A stretch of 64,000 nt of DNA. Source: Paenibacillus sinopodophylli (lineage in GTDB: Bacteria > Bacillota > Bacilli > Paenibacillales > Paenibacillaceae). Every line of letters starts with the position of its first letter. Position 1 is the stretch's first letter. Positions 35,008 to 43,764 of this stretch are shown one piece after another. Below the pieces are notes generated by a model that made no database searches, was not told where the DNA came from, and saw only the letters and a program-made list of their open reading frames with translations. The position numbers and the translations under genes were made by a program. Where the stretch lies: positions 385,117 through 449,116 of the forward strand of contig NZ_VDBO01000004.1 in the NCBI RefSeq assembly GCF_005930355.1, given 5' to 3'.

Positions 35008-35844
35008 TCAAAAAATAAAAAACTTCTTTTTCGGCTTCTCCACAACGCCCCAGACCATGTATAAAATGATTGGCGGGTAAAAGGCGGGATTTATCCATGC
35101 GTAGGTACCGTCAAGGTTCAAGCTCCCCAATAGAATCTCATTATCCTCCCTAGCCTTTAACGCCCATTTTCCGCTCAATGCCAATTGCCCTTTGTTTTTC
35201 TGTACGAACTTTATCGCTTTTCCGAATGGGAAAGTCAATTGCAACGAATTGTCCACTTCCTTACACATCGCATTATACTTGGCTTCCTTCTCCTGCCACG
35301 AGAACTCGGAGTCCCATATTTCGATCAACTGATAGCCCTCTAGATTTGCTTCAACTATGGCCTTGAGTCGATCGGATATGTAGATGTTTGGAATGACTGT
35401 ATCTCCTTCATGCATCCTTATCCGAAATAGATCGTGGCCCTGCACGACGTCTTGACGTAGAGCAAGCTCATCATATCTCGACAGCCTACCTGAGCCAGTA
35501 CGATACTCCTTTGAGTTGCTTGGGTCGACGGCGTCCAAGCCGTTCAACACATTCATTACAAAATAATCTCCATCAGGGCAGTTAAGCGGTAGAAATTCAA
35601 CGGGAAGATCAGGCAGCTCCGATAACACTTCCATAGCTCTTCTTGTTACTGTAAGAGCCCCACCGAATTGACCAACTATATCTGCATGCTTATTTTTTCG
35701 ATCCAATACTGCTTTAAAGCTCGTCCACTCTTGAGATAGGGAAGCGATCCCACTTATTCTTTCTCTGATAGCCATAGCTTCTTCATAATCTTCAAGATCT
35801 ACCGTATCATAGGCAGGATGATAATCTAACCACCATATTTTCAA
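35008..35844 (-). CDS. Imm11-like immunity protein (DUF1629)
   Basis: A 278-residue protein starting at TTG 35844, with AAGGAG 8 nt upstream. The layout matches my memory of the Imm11/DUF1629 immunity family: RRAMEVLSELPDLPVEFLPL, then GDYFVMNVLNGLDAVD, and PNIYISDRLKAIVEANLEGY. Imm11 proteins neutralise polymorphic toxins delivered by neighbours. No toxin, secretion gene or immunity array is beside it, so it would be an orphan immunity gene. The last 80 residues extend beyond the usual domain. It is followed by the DUF3916-like gene on the same strand. Confidence 0.65.
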   Translation of the reverse strand: MKIWWLDYHPAYDTVDLEDYEEAMAIRERISGIASLSQEWTSFKAVLDRKNKHADIVGQFGGALTVTRRAMEVLSELPDLPVEFLPLNCPDGDYFVMNVLNGLDAVDPSNSKEYRTGSGRLSRYDELALRQDVVQGHDLFRIRMHEGDTVIPNIYISDRLKAIVEANLEGYQLIEIWDSEFSWQEKEAKYNAMCKEVDNSLQLTFPFGKAIKFVQKNKGQLALSGKWALKAREDNEILLGSLNLDGTYAWINPAFYPPIILYMVWGVVEKPKKKFFIF

Positions 35845-35931
35845 GTCTATCACTCCTTCGCTTTATTTCCGGACAACAGTTATATATCACCAGAAACCAT
35901 ATATCGTTTTAGTTTTTCTAATTCACATAAC

Positions 35932-35962
35932 TTCAAAAAAAGAAGGGACAGCTGCCCCTTCT
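35932..35962 (-). terminator. Terminator of the Ter metabolite cluster
   Basis: AGAAGGG (35941-35947) pairs with CCCTTCT (35956-35962), followed on the minus strand by a T-run. It lies right after the ATP-grasp stop codon and closes the CitE-PRTase-HAD-ATP-grasp unit. Confidence 0.75.
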
Positions 35963-35970
35963 TCCCACAA

Positions 35971-36990
35971 TTATTTATTTGGCATCAGCAAAGGCTGCTC
36001 CACATATCCAGCCTGTATACCGAATTGAGGCACTGGAGGCTCAACCGTCTTGCCTTGCAATGCTTGAACTGCCAAGTACGGCATGTTCACACCTGATAAG
36101 CAGGTGATGTACAGCCCGCCCGACATGCGCGGGTTAATCTCAAGCAGCTTAGGTACGCCGTTATTGTACTTCACTTGAATATTGAATGCATAAGGAATAC
36201 GAAGGCTCACAGCAATACGGTTAGCAATCTCCAGCAGCTCTGGCGAATTCTCAAGCAGATAAGTACGACCGGTCGATTTGCGGCGCGGAATCGCAGTCAA
36301 CAGCTCACCCTCTGCGCTTGCCACACAATCGATGCTGTACTCCGTTCCTTCCAGAAGCTCCATCACCATAATAGGCTCGAAACGATCCGTTAGCGAGAAT
36401 GCTTGGTACGCTTGCTCGAATGTGGTCGACAAAGTGACGTAGCCGTAAATATCCTGAAGCGGATTCCGATCGTTATCAATGATTCGGAAGCCCATGCCTC
36501 CTTCAGATTTCGTTGGCTTGAAGCACACCTTATGACCCGCTTCACTAAGCTCCTCATAGGCCTGCTTAAATTCTTCTGCTGTAGTTGCAACACGGTACTC
36601 GGGTATCGTTACCAGATCCTTGCCTTGCAGCGCCTCAAAGAACTTGTCCTTCTCGATCATGGCATCGAGCAGCTCGATATCACGGCATACCATGACCTTC
36701 GTGCCGACCTCATCAAACAGATGCACATAACGTGATATTTCTTCCATATGAAGACGCGGTATAAATATATCGATCTCATTGCTTCTGCAATAATCGACGC
36801 AGAAATCAACATATTCCTTGCCGAATACGGCGGGTTCCGTTCCAATATGATCCGAAGCAAGCAGGGACATATGATTAATGTCAGGATGCGTGCCGAAGAA
36901 CTCAAAGCTTTCACCGTCAGGATTGTTACGAATCATATTAATATAGTGGTATGCGACCGAAAACCAACGGTTCATATACACGCGTGTCAT
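35971..36990 (-). CDS. ATP-grasp ligase of the Ter-associated pathway
   Basis: A 339-residue ATP-grasp enzyme, expected to join a carboxylate to an amine or thiol using ATP. Visible motifs are the phosphate-binding segment KPTKSEGGMGFRII (about 157-170), the EYSIDCVASAEG lid, and the metal-binding KLLEINPRMSGG near residue 290. The N-terminal 100 residues (MTRVYMNRWFSVAYHYINMI onward) form a preATP-grasp-like Rossmann part. It is the last gene of the Ter cluster and follows the HAD gene. In the published Ter-system analysis such an ATP-grasp gene accompanies PRTase and HAD genes in a predicted nucleoside-like metabolite pathway. Confidence 0.8.
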   Translation of the reverse strand: MTRVYMNRWFSVAYHYINMIRNNPDGESFEFFGTHPDINHMSLLASDHIGTEPAVFGKEYVDFCVDYCRSNEIDIFIPRLHMEEISRYVHLFDEVGTKVMVCRDIELLDAMIEKDKFFEALQGKDLVTIPEYRVATTAEEFKQAYEELSEAGHKVCFKPTKSEGGMGFRIIDNDRNPLQDIYGYVTLSTTFEQAYQAFSLTDRFEPIMVMELLEGTEYSIDCVASAEGELLTAIPRRKSTGRTYLLENSPELLEIANRIAVSLRIPYAFNIQVKYNNGVPKLLEINPRMSGGLYITCLSGVNMPYLAVQALQGKTVEPPVPQFGIQAGYVEQPLLMPNK

Positions 36991-37071
36991 CTCTTCATTC
37001 CTTCTTCCCAGTCAATGAGTGTGTTGTATGCATTGGATTACAAGTGCCATGCCCATAGAAATGATTGAGTC

Positions 37072-37869
37072 CTATCGAATGGAGGCATGCTTCACAATTG
37101 CTGCAAGCAGCTCCTCTGAGGCGAGCGCTCCTCTTGCTTCCGTAAACTGGATATGCGGATGCTCCATATAGTATCGTCCGAGCTCTCCATGAGATGGAGA
37201 TAGCGCATAGTCCGCGGCAAGCAGCAGGCTCTCATCAAGCAGACTGTCTCCTGCGGCATACACATAGGAAGAACCAAGCTTATCCTTCACATATTGAATA
37301 GCCGCACCCTTGCTCACTTTCTCTGGCACCAAATATATTTTTCTGCCTTGCAGCGAATAACTCCAGCCTAGTGGTGCCAGCTGCTGCCTGAGCGCTTCCA
37401 ACTCCGCATGCGGCAAACGGTCACGCTCCACGACGATGGAGTAAAACATCTCATCGCACAGATCATTAGACTTCACCCAGTGCTCGGAGGAAATTCGGGC
37501 GAATAGGCTTGCAATTTCCGTATGGTCCGCACAATGCTGCTTTACTGCCTCGCGGACGACACCTTGCCACTCTTGGTCAACTTCACCATTCAGAAGCACA
37601 GTACCGCCGTTGCTGACAATCACATATTTAGGATTAAACCGTTCCTTAATGCCAAATATGCGATTGTACTGCTCTGGTATACGCGTTGTTACAGGAACGA
37701 ATGCCATCATGCCCGCCAATTCTGTGAGCTTCTCAACAGCAAGCCTCGTCATATAAGAGATGTATCTGCCATCATACAGCTCGACAGGAAGCATCTCCTC
37801 CAGTTCAATTTCACCTTTGGATCTGACGGAATAAATTAAGGTTTGATCCAAATCACTAGCGAATATCAT
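37072..37869 (-). CDS. HAD-superfamily phosphatase of the Ter-associated pathway
   Basis: A 265-residue HAD hydrolase of the IIB (sucrose-phosphatase-like) group. Nucleophile Asp6 and Asp8 lie in SDLDQTLIY, motif II in FVPVTTRI, motif III Lys and motif IV in VYAAGDSLLDESLLLAADYA. It would dephosphorylate a sugar-phosphate or nucleotide-like intermediate in the cytoplasm. The ATG overlaps the stop of the PRTase gene (ATGA), so translation is coupled to it. It is the third gene of the four-gene biosynthetic block. Confidence 0.85.
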   Translation of the reverse strand: MIFASDLDQTLIYSVRSKGEIELEEMLPVELYDGRYISYMTRLAVEKLTELAGMMAFVPVTTRIPEQYNRIFGIKERFNPKYVIVSNGGTVLLNGEVDQEWQGVVREAVKQHCADHTEIASLFARISSEHWVKSNDLCDEMFYSIVVERDRLPHAELEALRQQLAPLGWSYSLQGRKIYLVPEKVSKGAAIQYVKDKLGSSYVYAAGDSLLDESLLLAADYALSPSHGELGRYYMEHPHIQFTEARGALASEELLAAIVKHASIR

Positions 37870-40349
37870 TCCGCATCCCCCTTCAGCGCCTTAATGATGC
37901 CGCAGCAGGAATACGTCATATTCGGATATTCCTCCACAGGAACACCGCGATCCTTCGCAAGCAATATAATATGCTGTAGATTCGGGTTATCCAGCCGATC
38001 GACGAGAATTTTCCAAGGCACTCTGCGGAGAAGAACACGAGTTGTCTCCCCTACGCCTGGCTTGATGAAATTAATATCGCTTATTCCGAATTCACTTTGA
38101 ATACGCCTAATATCCTGCAAGCCCTGCCAAGTGATTTCGCTTTGCAGCAAATGATCTGCAATACGCTGCGCCTCTGTTTTGGAAGCAACTGCTGTCTGGT
38201 CGAAATATTCGGATACCGCATCGACAAATACATGCGATAAATCGGCTGCTGCCCATTCTTTGTAATACTTCGCACCATGGAAATCATGTGGTCCTATTAA
38301 ATCGCTGCGCAGAACCGTTCTGCTTATCAAGCCTGACACCGTTGCGTTCAGGCAAGCGCTCGGGATAAGAAAGTCCTCTCTCGTACCGAACATAGACGCA
38401 CAGAAGCCTGGATCAGCCAGTACCGCAAGCTCATCACTAAGCTTGATCCCGTACTTTTGATACATTTGACCGCAGGCTGCAATAAGTACCTTGGCAATGG
38501 CACCTTTCCCCGTCCAGCCGTCAACAAATTGTACATGCTGATCAGGATGAGTCTGATTGATGTATAGCAAAGCATTCTCGTCTATGCCTTTGCCTCTAAT
38601 AATCGATAGGCTGTAATGAGGAATGTCTTTGCCATATACCTGCTTGATATAACGTTTAATCAACACACCGATAGGCGTACCGCCTCTTGCCAAGGACGCA
38701 AGTACGATTTCGAAGCCATGCTTCTGAACCATCCGTTCTGCAACTACACCTACGGCCCCAGCGATCCGGCGTGCAGAGTCTCTGAGCGTATCTTGGAATA
38801 GCTTCAAATATTGTGAACTCGGCTCATACTCGATCGGCAAGCTTTCTGAATAATGGCCGCCAGTCTGCATAGCCGCCTCGCGCTCTTCCGTTCGACGCTC
38901 TAGTGAAACGCCGCTAAGATCCTTCAAGAGGAAGATAACATCTTCCTGCTTATAGCTGCCTATTGGCGCGGGAGCGGTTATTTCCCTCCGGCTGAAATAG
39001 ATGATCTGAATCTGCGGGATGCCCAAGGTCATCAGAACCTGAGTAAGCTCCGCCATTTGCTCAGCCGCAAGCTCTCGCTCCATAAACAGCAGCATCTCAT
39101 CGTACAAGCCATATGGAATATTGTACATATAGTTGATAACGTCTTTGTGTTCAGGAGAAGCGAAGCGATAAGCTGACTGCACCGCATACTTAGGATTGTC
39201 GTTCGGATGAATCGGACTACGTGTACTGGATTGATACCAGACATCATCGCCAAGCTCAGCTGCCACCCGCATCGGGATGTACATAAACTCGCCTGTTCCC
39301 ATACATAGCGTTTTGCCGCCTACTCTAAATGGCCTCAGAAACGAAGCCGTACGTTCTACTTCGCGGTCAAGTCTATCGCTGTCAGACGTCGTAAGACCGA
39401 AGCGGCCCGTATGCTGCAAATAGGAAAGGTCCCCATTCCTTGAGGCCAAGCCTTCGAAATGATTATTCACATACTTAATCGCGATAGTTGGCTTCTGCTC
39501 ATATACCGTTGCCGCCTGATGCTCGCCTGTGCTTTCGATTGATGCTCCCGCTACCGCTATTTGTCCAGAAATCAGGGACAGACAATTAACGTCTACACCA
39601 AGCTCCTGCCTCAGCTCATCGAAGCGCTGAATATCCTCATCCGAGCGCCAGTCTAGCAGACTCGCGACGGTATAGTTCTTTTTGCCATATCTCGCATGCA
39701 AGTCATGTATAATGTTAATCGCCGTTTTCCCCGTCGTCATCTCATCATCTACTAATACGATCGTTTCAGCCTCTTGGAAAATAGACGGGTCATGTGCATA
39801 GCATCGATGAGTTGTCGCATGTGAATGCTCTTCCTCGAAATCGATGCAGGAGCTCATATAACCAATGCTCTCTCGAGTTGTATGCAAGAATGCCGCATCG
39901 CCACCAAACACATCGAACATACTGTGACCAAGTGCAGTCGCCGTTTCAGCAAAACCGATAAACAAGGTCTTCTCCTGCACGTTCATTTTCCGCTGCTTCA
40001 AACGCCCATATATCTCTCCAGCCGATTCAGGCAGTTCAAATGCTTGCAACAGCTCTTCTATACGTATGGGCAGCTCTCTGCCTTTGAACTGCTGATACAG
40101 AAGTCCAAGCGCCGCTCCAGATAATAAGGATACATGAGGTCTTACGGGGATATGCTTGCCAAGTACTTTGCTGACGAACAGAAAGCTGCGTTTTTTGTTA
40201 ATGCGGGCCGCCATCTGGAACAATTGCTCAAGCGGAATATCAAACACATTGCTAGTCACCTTAATCGTAACCTCTAAATCTCCAATAATATTAAACGATT
40301 GCTGACTCTCGTTCTTCTGCGAGTAAGCAGGTGAAGTTTTGATTTTCAT
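37866..40349 (-). CDS. Four-part phosphoribosyltransferase-TRSP-StiP-PELOTA fusion
   Basis: An 827-residue fusion of domains that are often separate. Residues about 25-300 are a phosphoribosyltransferase (PRTase_2) with PRPP loop IVLVDDEMTTGKTA (198-211); about 310-480 is the TRSP domain, containing the name-giving Thr-Arg-Ser-Pro at 376-379; about 500-700 is a second PRTase-like domain (StiP) with LASLARGGTPIGVL and VQFVDGWTGKGA (606-617); about 740-827 is a PELOTA-type RNA-binding-like domain ending SCCGIIKALKG. In the Ter-system literature these domains were predicted to make a nucleoside-like metabolite. The start overlaps the lyase gene by 59 nt, with GGGGTG 4-5 nt upstream; a later start is possible but would cut into the PRTase. 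Confidence 0.8.
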   Translation of the reverse strand: MKIKTSPAYSQKNESQQSFNIIGDLEVTIKVTSNVFDIPLEQLFQMAARINKKRSFLFVSKVLGKHIPVRPHVSLLSGAALGLLYQQFKGRELPIRIEELLQAFELPESAGEIYGRLKQRKMNVQEKTLFIGFAETATALGHSMFDVFGGDAAFLHTTRESIGYMSSCIDFEEEHSHATTHRCYAHDPSIFQEAETIVLVDDEMTTGKTAINIIHDLHARYGKKNYTVASLLDWRSDEDIQRFDELRQELGVDVNCLSLISGQIAVAGASIESTGEHQAATVYEQKPTIAIKYVNNHFEGLASRNGDLSYLQHTGRFGLTTSDSDRLDREVERTASFLRPFRVGGKTLCMGTGEFMYIPMRVAAELGDDVWYQSSTRSPIHPNDNPKYAVQSAYRFASPEHKDVINYMYNIPYGLYDEMLLFMERELAAEQMAELTQVLMTLGIPQIQIIYFSRREITAPAPIGSYKQEDVIFLLKDLSGVSLERRTEEREAAMQTGGHYSESLPIEYEPSSQYLKLFQDTLRDSARRIAGAVGVVAERMVQKHGFEIVLASLARGGTPIGVLIKRYIKQVYGKDIPHYSLSIIRGKGIDENALLYINQTHPDQHVQFVDGWTGKGAIAKVLIAACGQMYQKYGIKLSDELAVLADPGFCASMFGTREDFLIPSACLNATVSGLISRTVLRSDLIGPHDFHGAKYYKEWAAADLSHVFVDAVSEYFDQTAVASKTEAQRIADHLLQSEITWQGLQDIRRIQSEFGISDINFIKPGVGETTRVLLRRVPWKILVDRLDNPNLQHIILLAKDRGVPVEEYPNMTYSCCGIIKALKGDAE

Positions 40350-41496
40350 TTAGCACCCCGTATATGTTCGATCTGATCAATATGCGCTTGGCCCATGTCA
40401 AATGCGGCTTAAATTCATTCATTTTGTTCGAATAACGGCTCTTCATCACGCCTAATTCGCCTTGGCTGTTTTCCATAATGTGCAGAGCATCCATGTATTC
40501 CTCATGTGTAACGACCAACATCGATTGTACCGGCTTAATATGCGTAGGATGAATAATGGTTTTACCGATAATGCCGTTTTCCTTGTCCATTGCAACCTCG
40601 CGAATAAGCCCGTCCACATATTTATTAATATAATCCATACGAAGGATGCGTCCGTGCTTGCCCATGCTCTCTTCAAAAGGCGTTTGCCTGAGCTGCGGCT
40701 TGAATACGCGGTCGCTCTTGAAATATTCCCATACCGGTCCTGACACTACATAATGATTGTCCATTCGGCCAAATACATTGACGATATCTGCGATACAATC
40801 GCGTATAACTGCAATATCATAGATCGTATGATCAGGACTTCTTCGAAGCCCGAAGAGACTTGAGAAATCAGTAGCGCCAATCCGTACATTCAGTACGTAT
40901 TCCTTATACTCATTCAATAGCTCCGATATCCCCATCAGCGTCTCGATACGCTTCTCTCGATAGATAACCTCGGCGCTCTCTAGTATCGGCATACCATACA
41001 ACGTAGAGCTGGTCATAAGATTGCGTGTATTGAACTCAGCGAGCAAGCTCAAATACGCCCTACCGCTTGTCAGATTAAACTTAGGAAATACGATGCCCGT
41101 TACATGTTGAACTTCTTCTCCAAAACAGGACAGCAGCTGTTTCAGCTGGTCTACAGAGCGAACTCTTATAAATATAAGCGGAATTTCATGCATACGCAGC
41201 AGCCCTATTGCGACATATCTTCCAATCGTCAATAGTGTAGCCTTCAGATTCTCTTCAGCATATTCAAGTTGATTGTCGCCCACTGCATCTTCAAGGTCTA
41301 TCACCATAGACACGAGTCCCTCGTGCTTATCGGCTACCAAATCATCTGCTATATTAACTTTGGTAGCGGGCATGTAAAGCGCCGCACCAATCGCGTGAGC
41401 AAGTATCTCTTTGTCAGCATCATTATTGAACTGAGTTGGGAGGGAATAAAAGAAATTCTGCTCTTCTTCATTGGTAAGATAGTTGAAATACCTCAA
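40291..41496 (-). CDS. HpcH/HpaI aldolase / CitE-like lyase of the Ter cluster
   Basis: A 401-residue TIM-barrel lyase of the citrate lyase beta / HpcH family. The segment SMVIDLEDAVGDNQLEYAEE contains the Mg-binding Glu/Asp loop, IPLIFIRVRSVDQL the Arg strand, and YVLNVRIGATDFSSLFGLRR the G-x-x-D loop typical of CitE. It would cleave or form a C-C bond of an acyl-CoA or oxo-acid. The start TTG 41496 has GGAGGG 6-7 nt upstream and gives MRYFNYLT; the longer frame to 41583 lies in a hairpin. It heads the biosynthetic block after a terminator-like hairpin following terC. Confidence 0.8.
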   Translation of the reverse strand: MRYFNYLTNEEEQNFFYSLPTQFNNDADKEILAHAIGAALYMPATKVNIADDLVADKHEGLVSMVIDLEDAVGDNQLEYAEENLKATLLTIGRYVAIGLLRMHEIPLIFIRVRSVDQLKQLLSCFGEEVQHVTGIVFPKFNLTSGRAYLSLLAEFNTRNLMTSSTLYGMPILESAEVIYREKRIETLMGISELLNEYKEYVLNVRIGATDFSSLFGLRRSPDHTIYDIAVIRDCIADIVNVFGRMDNHYVVSGPVWEYFKSDRVFKPQLRQTPFEESMGKHGRILRMDYINKYVDGLIREVAMDKENGIIGKTIIHPTHIKPVQSMLVVTHEEYMDALHIMENSQGELGVMKSRYSNKMNEFKPHLTWAKRILIRSNIYGVLNENQNFTCLLAEERESAIV

Positions 41497-41536
41497 AGTG
41501 ATCCCTCCTAAAAGTTTGGTAAAACGAGCTGAGAGT

Positions 41537-41569
41537 AAAAAATATCCCTCGTGATTCATTGAGGGATAT
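41537..41569 (-). terminator. Terminator or attenuator between terC and the CitE-like gene
   Basis: ATATCCCTC (41542-41550) pairs perfectly with GAGGGATAT (41561-41569) and is followed on the minus strand by six T. It splits the Ter cluster into a terD/terC part and a biosynthetic part. Confidence 0.75.
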
Positions 41570-41592
41570 CCAATAATCTGCATATATGCCTA

Positions 41593-42384
41593 CTAGACGG
41601 CTGTAGAGTCTTTTTTGTTTCGTACGGCGCTATAAATTAACGTGCCTCCGAATACGGCAATAATTAAACCGAAGAACAGCGTATGCGGAACTTCGAAATC
41701 ATATGCTCCAGCAATCATCTTAACACCGATCAAGATAATAAGAATGAAAGCTGCTTTCTCAAGCTCTGGGAACTTATCGATGAGCTTGAGGAATATCTGA
41801 GCCACGCCGCGCATCATAAGAACGCCTAGAATACCGCCCAAGAACAGAACCCAGACCTCTTCACTTACGCCGAATGCCGCAAGTACGCTGTCAATACTGA
41901 ACGCAATGTCCATTAATTCAACGGCAAGTACAGTCCGCCAGAAGCCGTAGCCTTTGTTCTGAACCTCTGCTTCTTCATCATTTCCTTTTTTACCGATGTA
42001 AGGAATAAGCTTGATGCCGCCAACCCGAGCAAGCTTGAATTCCAGATGGAACAAATTGCTTAACGCAATCCACAATAAATACAAACCACCCGCGACTTTA
42101 ATCCACGTAATCTGTACGAGATACACACCAACACCAATTGCGATAAACCGGAAAATATACGCACCGATAATCCCGTAGAACAACGCACGTTTCTGCTGCT
42201 CCTTAGGTAAGTGCTTAACCATAACCGCAAGCACCAGCGCATTATCGGCCGAGAGCAATCCTTCTAGAAGGACCAAAGTTGCGATGATCCCCCAGTTGGT
42301 GGGATTTGTAAACACTTCGGATAAGTTATCCCAGTGAAAGAAGCTCCCGAAATTCTGTATAATGTTTTGAAAAAAGTCAACCAT
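41593..42384 (-). CDS. TerC family integral membrane protein
   Basis: A 263-residue membrane protein with seven or eight hydrophobic helices. Conserved acidic in-membrane motifs typical of TerC are clear: LVLLEGLLSADNALVLAVMV near residue 40 and LAVELMDIAFSIDSVLAAFG near 155. Members are implicated in tellurite and Mn2+ handling and in co-translational metal loading of exoenzymes. Start ATG 42384 has GGAGG 9 nt upstream, and the gene follows the TerD-TerD fusion by 24 bp. A strong terminator follows. Confidence 0.92.
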   Translation of the reverse strand: MVDFFQNIIQNFGSFFHWDNLSEVFTNPTNWGIIATLVLLEGLLSADNALVLAVMVKHLPKEQQKRALFYGIIGAYIFRFIAIGVGVYLVQITWIKVAGGLYLLWIALSNLFHLEFKLARVGGIKLIPYIGKKGNDEEAEVQNKGYGFWRTVLAVELMDIAFSIDSVLAAFGVSEEVWVLFLGGILGVLMMRGVAQIFLKLIDKFPELEKAAFILIILIGVKMIAGAYDFEVPHTLFFGLIIAVFGGTLIYSAVRNKKDSTAV

Positions 42385-42408
42385 TCTCAAAAACCTCCGG
42401 CATTAGCA

Positions 42409-43692
42409 TTATTTACTTCCTTGTACCCATCTAAGTCCCCAGCCATATGCCTCATCGAGCTCTTTATGTCCCGAGAAATACTGCACGAGCCGCTTAATAC
42501 TGAAGGTCTGATCATTCACATTCTCGACCATCGCAATCGCGCACATTCCTTTGCGATTGTTATGCTCGTCCATTCTCACCTCGATTTCAGGACCGCCAGC
42601 TTGGGAGATCGTAACGACACCCGCTGCTTCAGCCCAATTAGTTGCGCCTTCGTAGATATACGCGTAAATAACGATCCTTTTAATTTCTGATACTTTATTG
42701 CCATTTATTCGTAGATTCTCACCTGTTTGGATGGACCCTGTGCGGTCGTCACCATCGAGTGAGACGTAAGGCGCTCTAGTTAAATCACCGAAACTGTTGC
42801 CTAACGCCTGAACGGAGCCTTTCATGCCGTTTTTCAGTTCGTATAAGCAGCCAACATCAAGATCGACGCCGCTGGATCTTCCGAAAAATCCAGTAGAGGT
42901 TTTCTTTTGGTTCCAGTTCAAATTGACTACGATCTCACCAAGCGCGCCGGAACCCTTCTGCAAATTAATGACATCGCCGCGCTTTGTTAATGAAATCTTG
43001 CTTAGGTTAATTGGAGCAGCTTTAGGTTCTGACACAATTGGCTCAGACGGCTTAAGCGGAGGCGGAATAATGGGCGCCTTCACTGGCTCTGGCGACTTCG
43101 TCTGCGCAGGTGAAGGCGCATCAGCCGTCACTTCAATGCCAAAACTGCTGCAAAGCGCAGCCAGACCGCCGGAGTATCCTGATCCGATTGCGTTGAACTT
43201 CCACTCGCCATTATATCTATATAAATCTCCTACGACAATCGCCGTTTCAATAGAGAAGTTTTTTCCAAGATCATATCGCAATAATTCGCGTCCTGTTCCT
43301 TCGTCAATAATGCGGATATAAGCATCGTTCACATCAGAGAAGCTTTGTCTCCTTGCTTCACCTTCATAGATCGTCAGCGTAAAAGAGATGCGTTCAATCG
43401 CTTGCGGCACATCTTTAATGCGGATCATGACTTGCTCCTGATCGATCTTTCCTGCCAAATTACGTTTTTGATCACCTGCTATTTCAATAGAACCGCTTGT
43501 ATCCTTAGGATTCCCATAAAATATTAAATCTTTGTCTCCTGCTGCTTTCCCGTTTGCCCGCAATAAGAAAGACGAGAAATCCACATCAAGACCTGAGGCG
43601 CTATTCCAGCCCATACCGACAACAAGATTGTTAATAGAAGGATTATTTTTCGTAATATCTGCTTTCTGACCTTTCATCAATGACAATTCCAT
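42409..43692 (-). CDS. TerD-TerD tandem fusion protein
   Basis: A 427-residue cytoplasmic protein with two complete TerD domains. The first (about 1-190) starts LMKGQKADITKNNPSINNLV and has LDVDFSSFLL; the second (about 255-420) starts LTKRGDVINLQKGSGALGEI. They are joined by a Pro-rich linker (about 205-250). The first copy keeps the TerD core AIGSGYSGGLAALC near its end. TerD proteins bind Ca2+ through acidic loops; the usual GEGDGDDE loop is absent from both copies here, so Ca2+ binding may differ. It lies between a single-domain terD and terC. Confidence 0.87.
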   Translation of the reverse strand: MELSLMKGQKADITKNNPSINNLVVGMGWNSASGLDVDFSSFLLRANGKAAGDKDLIFYGNPKDTSGSIEIAGDQKRNLAGKIDQEQVMIRIKDVPQAIERISFTLTIYEGEARRQSFSDVNDAYIRIIDEGTGRELLRYDLGKNFSIETAIVVGDLYRYNGEWKFNAIGSGYSGGLAALCSSFGIEVTADAPSPAQTKSPEPVKAPIIPPPLKPSEPIVSEPKAAPINLSKISLTKRGDVINLQKGSGALGEIVVNLNWNQKKTSTGFFGRSSGVDLDVGCLYELKNGMKGSVQALGNSFGDLTRAPYVSLDGDDRTGSIQTGENLRINGNKVSEIKRIVIYAYIYEGATNWAEAAGVVTISQAGGPEIEVRMDEHNNRKGMCAIAMVENVNDQTFSIKRLVQYFSGHKELDEAYGWGLRWVQGSK

Positions 43693-43722
43693 ATGATAAC
43701 CGCCTTTCAGTAATAAAAGAAT

Positions 43723-43742
43723 AGGGTGACTTTCCTCACCCT
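43723..43742 (-). terminator. Short hairpin between the third terD and the terD-terD gene
   Basis: AGGGTGA (43723-43729) pairs with TCACCCT (43736-43742), with a T-rich stretch downstream on the minus strand. It is shorter than the other terminators in the cluster, so read-through is probable. Confidence 0.45.
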
Positions 43743-43764
43743 GCCACCCTAGACATCTTTCTAT

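Noticed and set aside
34892..35098. 68-residue minus-strand frame
   Set aside because: It overlaps the ends of two better-supported genes and has no family resemblance.
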